DNA from: Pyrinomonadaceae bacterium MAG19_C2-C3
GTDB lineage: Bacteria; Acidobacteriota; Blastocatellia; Pyrinomonadales; Pyrinomonadaceae
Assembly (NCBI GenBank): GCA_024330265.1
Contig: JANDLT010000003.1
Coordinates: forward strand, 62,001 to 126,000
Direction: 5' to 3'
Length of the DNA stretch: 64,000 nt
The notes beneath the pieces were generated by a model. It made no database searches, was not told the DNA's origin, and saw only the letters and a program-made list of their open reading frames with translations. A program made the translations under genes and the position numbers. This document shows, piece by piece, positions 62,207-64,000 of this stretch. Position 1 is the stretch's first letter. The number at the start of each line of letters is the position of its first letter.

Positions 62207-62276
62207 GAATTGATGGTTGCTCCTGAAGGGTTATGAAAGATGATTTTTGTGTGACGCGGAAGGCTTTTGCGGAAGT

Positions 62277-62678
62277 TCAGAGTTCCGCGTCACCCGCCGC
62301 ACTGTCCGCCGCGAGTGCCGGATTTGCCGTCACCTGTTCATCGGCGACCCACGCGACGAACAAACGCAGCCAGTTATCAACCGGCTCTTGTATCGCCACG
62401 CCGACGCGCGCCGTGCCGTAAATCGCCGGAGCGACGCGCACGACGCGGACGGTGACTTCCGTCGGTTGCCCGTCGGGACGGTGCGCGCGAAGATACAACT
62501 TGTCACCGATACGGATTTTCTGGTTGAGGTGAAACAGCGTTCCGGTGGTTGAAACATCATCGGTTTCGGTTGGTTCGCTCCATGCCGCACCGTCTTCCGT
62601 GCGACCTGAAACGACGACGGGCAGACGCAACGCCATACGCAAGGCGAAACGTCTTTCTTCGTTGGGCGACGTGTTCAT
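62277..62678 (-). CDS. PilZ-domain protein (putative c-di-GMP receptor)
   Basis: A single-domain PilZ protein. The c-di-GMP motifs RRFALR (RxxxR, near the N-terminus) and DVSTTG (DxSxxG) are both intact. Strands LPVVVSG, GDKLYLRAHRP, VTVRVVRVAPAIYG and RVGVAIQEP complete the barrel. An Ala/Asp-rich tail follows. The ATG at 62678 gives 133 aa with the motif near the start; an ATG at 62741 would add 21 residues. It could regulate motility, pili or exopolysaccharide; no partner is adjacent. Confidence 0.85.
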   Translation of the reverse strand: MNTSPNEERRFALRMALRLPVVVSGRTEDGAAWSEPTETDDVSTTGTLFHLNQKIRIGDKLYLRAHRPDGQPTEVTVRVVRVAPAIYGTARVGVAIQEPVDNWLRLFVAWVADEQVTANPALAADSAAGDAEL

Positions 62679-62897
62679 AAGATGATTAAAGTGTGTCCCG
62701 ACGACAATCAATGTGTGAAGTGAAAACGCATCCTTTTCCATGAAATCATGGCTGCCGGAAGTGGCGCGGGCATGGTGTTCGACGAACGTTTGTGGCGAGA
62801 GTTATACTACATGCTTCAGGTAAAATGCTATGAAATTTGCGGCATCCAAACCGTTTTCCGGTGATGCCGTCGTCCGAGAGGGGATAAAATCAGAGTT

Positions 62898-63998
62898 ATG
62901 AAGCCAGCAGAAATACACCGCGAAGTCGTTATCTTGGGTTCGGGTCCGGCGGGACTGACCGCCGCGATTTACGCCGCCCGCGCCGATATGAACCCGCTCG
63001 TGATAGAAGGTCCGCAGCCCGGTGGACAACTGACGATTACCACGGAAGTCGAAAACTATCCCGGCTTCGCCAAAGGCATACAGGGTCCCGAACTGATGGA
63101 CGAAATGCGCGGGCAAGCCGCGCGTTTCGGAACTGAATTTCACACCGGATGGATAAGCCACGTTGATTTACAACATCGCCCGTTCACGATTCACGACGTT
63201 GGCGAAAAGGACGAAACACAAGTCAAAGTCATTATCAAAGCCGAGACGCTCATCATCGCATCGGGCGCATCTGCCAAGTGGTTAGGCATTCCCGGCGAAG
63301 CTCCCGCACCATACGGCTTGGGCGGTTTGGGCGTTTCGGCATGTGCGACGTGCGATGGATTTTTCTTCAAAGGCAAAGAAATCATCGTCATCGGCGGCGG
63401 CGACACGGCTCTCGAAGAAGCGACGTTTCTAACGCGCTATGCCTCGAAAGTCTATCTCGTTCACCGCCGGGATAAACTGCGCGCCTCGCAAATCATGCAA
63501 CAAAAAGCCCAAGCCAATGACAAAATCGAGTTCATCTGGAACACGGGTGTCGAGGAGATTTTAGGGACTCAAGAATCAGGCGTGACGGGCGTGCGGCTCA
63601 AAAACTTACAGACCGGCGAGATGCGTGACTTTCCGTGTGAAGGCGTCTTCGTCGCCATCGGACACAAGCCGAATACAGACCTTTTCAAAGGTCAGCTTGA
63701 GATGGATGAAGTCGGTTATTTGTGTACGGCGAACAGGACGATGGCGACGAACATTCCCGGCGTGTTCGCGTGCGGCGACGTGCAAGATTCGGTGTACCGT
63801 CAGGCGGTCACGGCGGCGGGTACGGGCTGCATGGCGGCGATTGACGCCGAACGCTTCCTAGACAGTTTGCCGGTGGAGATGCCCGACCATACGGAAGTCA
63901 CACAAGAAGGCGAAATCGTCACCCCCGACCACAAACTCATCATCGAACCGAGCGGTGAAGTCGTCTCGAATATAGCAGTAGGAAGTAGTAGGAAGTAG
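62898..63998 (+). CDS. trxB: Thioredoxin-disulfide reductase
   Basis: NADPH-dependent flavoenzyme that reduces thioredoxin. FAD motif GSGPAGLTAAIYAARAD, redox-active CATC within SACATCDGFFFKGK, NADPH motif VIGGGDTALEEATFLTRYAS, HRRDKLRAS, and the second FAD motif FACGDVQDSVYRQAVTAAGT. The length of 366 aa is longer than the usual about 320. The C-terminal tail (about 325-366) ends SNIAVGSSRK, whose last codons are made of AGTAGGAAGT repeat units, so the stop codon lies inside a repeat at the window edge. AGGGG is upstream of the ATG at about 14 nt. Confidence 0.96.
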   Translation: MKPAEIHREVVILGSGPAGLTAAIYAARADMNPLVIEGPQPGGQLTITTEVENYPGFAKGIQGPELMDEMRGQAARFGTEFHTGWISHVDLQHRPFTIHDVGEKDETQVKVIIKAETLIIASGASAKWLGIPGEAPAPYGLGGLGVSACATCDGFFFKGKEIIVIGGGDTALEEATFLTRYASKVYLVHRRDKLRASQIMQQKAQANDKIEFIWNTGVEEILGTQESGVTGVRLKNLQTGEMRDFPCEGVFVAIGHKPNTDLFKGQLEMDEVGYLCTANRTMATNIPGVFACGDVQDSVYRQAVTAAGTGCMAAIDAERFLDSLPVEMPDHTEVTQEGEIVTPDHKLIIEPSGEVVSNIAVGSSRK

Positions 63999-64000
63999 GC
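63977..64000. repeat. Start of a repeat element (AGTAGGAAGT units), cut by the window edge
   Basis: Two exact AGTAGGAAGT copies (63977-63986, 63987-63996) and the start of a third. They encode the end of TrxB. This is probably the left arm of another junction repeat whose right arm lies outside the window. Confidence 0.6.

Overview
The window looks like a chromosome segment of a Gram-negative bacterium from the phylum Acidobacteriota, probably a Blastocatellia-type lineage. This is an inference. It rests on two very large Oar-like TonB-dependent receptors with N-terminal carboxypeptidase-regulatory domains, a PilN/PilO/IPT-domain/pseudopilin cluster, many small secreted proteins, a PilZ protein, moderately high G+C, and alternative start codons. 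No rRNA, CRISPR array, IS transposase or prophage is visible.

Layout. 1-1.7 kb: partial typA/bipA and trmL. 1.9-2.2 kb: a Lys/Ser/Ala-rich histone-H1-like protein. 2.6-5.8 kb: pilN-pilO-IPT-pseudopilin operon. 6.0-6.3 kb: palindromic mosaic element, then ribA and a secreted TPR protein. 8.4-16.1 kb: two divergent Oar-like receptors. 16.3-21.7 kb: HD phosphohydrolase, a secreted TonB-C-domain protein, an S41 peptidase-like protein, and an MscS channel fused to a cNMP-binding domain. 22-27 kb: grpE, groEL and a ClpA-like unfoldase. 27-30 kb: beta-propeller and LolA-like secreted proteins. 29.7-34.4 kb (minus strand): ffh-rpsP-rimM-trmD-rplS-rnhB. 34.5-35.4 kb: an AT-rich gene for a PvuRts1I/AbaSI-like modification-dependent endonuclease. 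35.4-38.7 kb: two glycosyltransferases. 38.8-47.3 kb (minus strand): an acyl-CoA/terpenoid-type catabolic cluster (carboxylase beta subunit, AtuA, AtuA-like small protein, NUDIX, hydrolase, methyltransferase, crotonase) interrupted by three type II toxin-antitoxin modules. 47.4-48.1 kb: a candidate stand-alone RNase toxin/immunity pair. 48.1-51 kb: HExxH protein, thioesterase, ymdB. 51-59.3 kb (minus strand): thrS-infC-rpmI-rplT-pheS-pheT-zapB-like-zapA and a structured RNA, probably 6S RNA, with its own promoter and terminator. 59.6-62.7 kb: tRNA-Val(GAC), hicAB, two frameshifted genes, crotonase, PilZ. 62.9-64 kb: trxB.

The most unusual structure is not a gene. At more than a dozen gene junctions there are imperfect inverted repeats whose arms are runs of a 7-nt (sometimes 8-9-nt) degenerate tandem unit. 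The unit differs from locus to locus. The element very often begins at, or within a few bases of, the stop codon of the upstream gene, and in places it has become part of a coding sequence (C-termini of GrpE, the AtuA-like small protein and TrxB; N-terminus of the NUDIX protein). The second notable item is the lone PvuRts1I-like endonuclease, an expected defence against phages with hydroxymethylated cytosine. Housekeeping operons are otherwise canonical, including an AUC start codon on infC.
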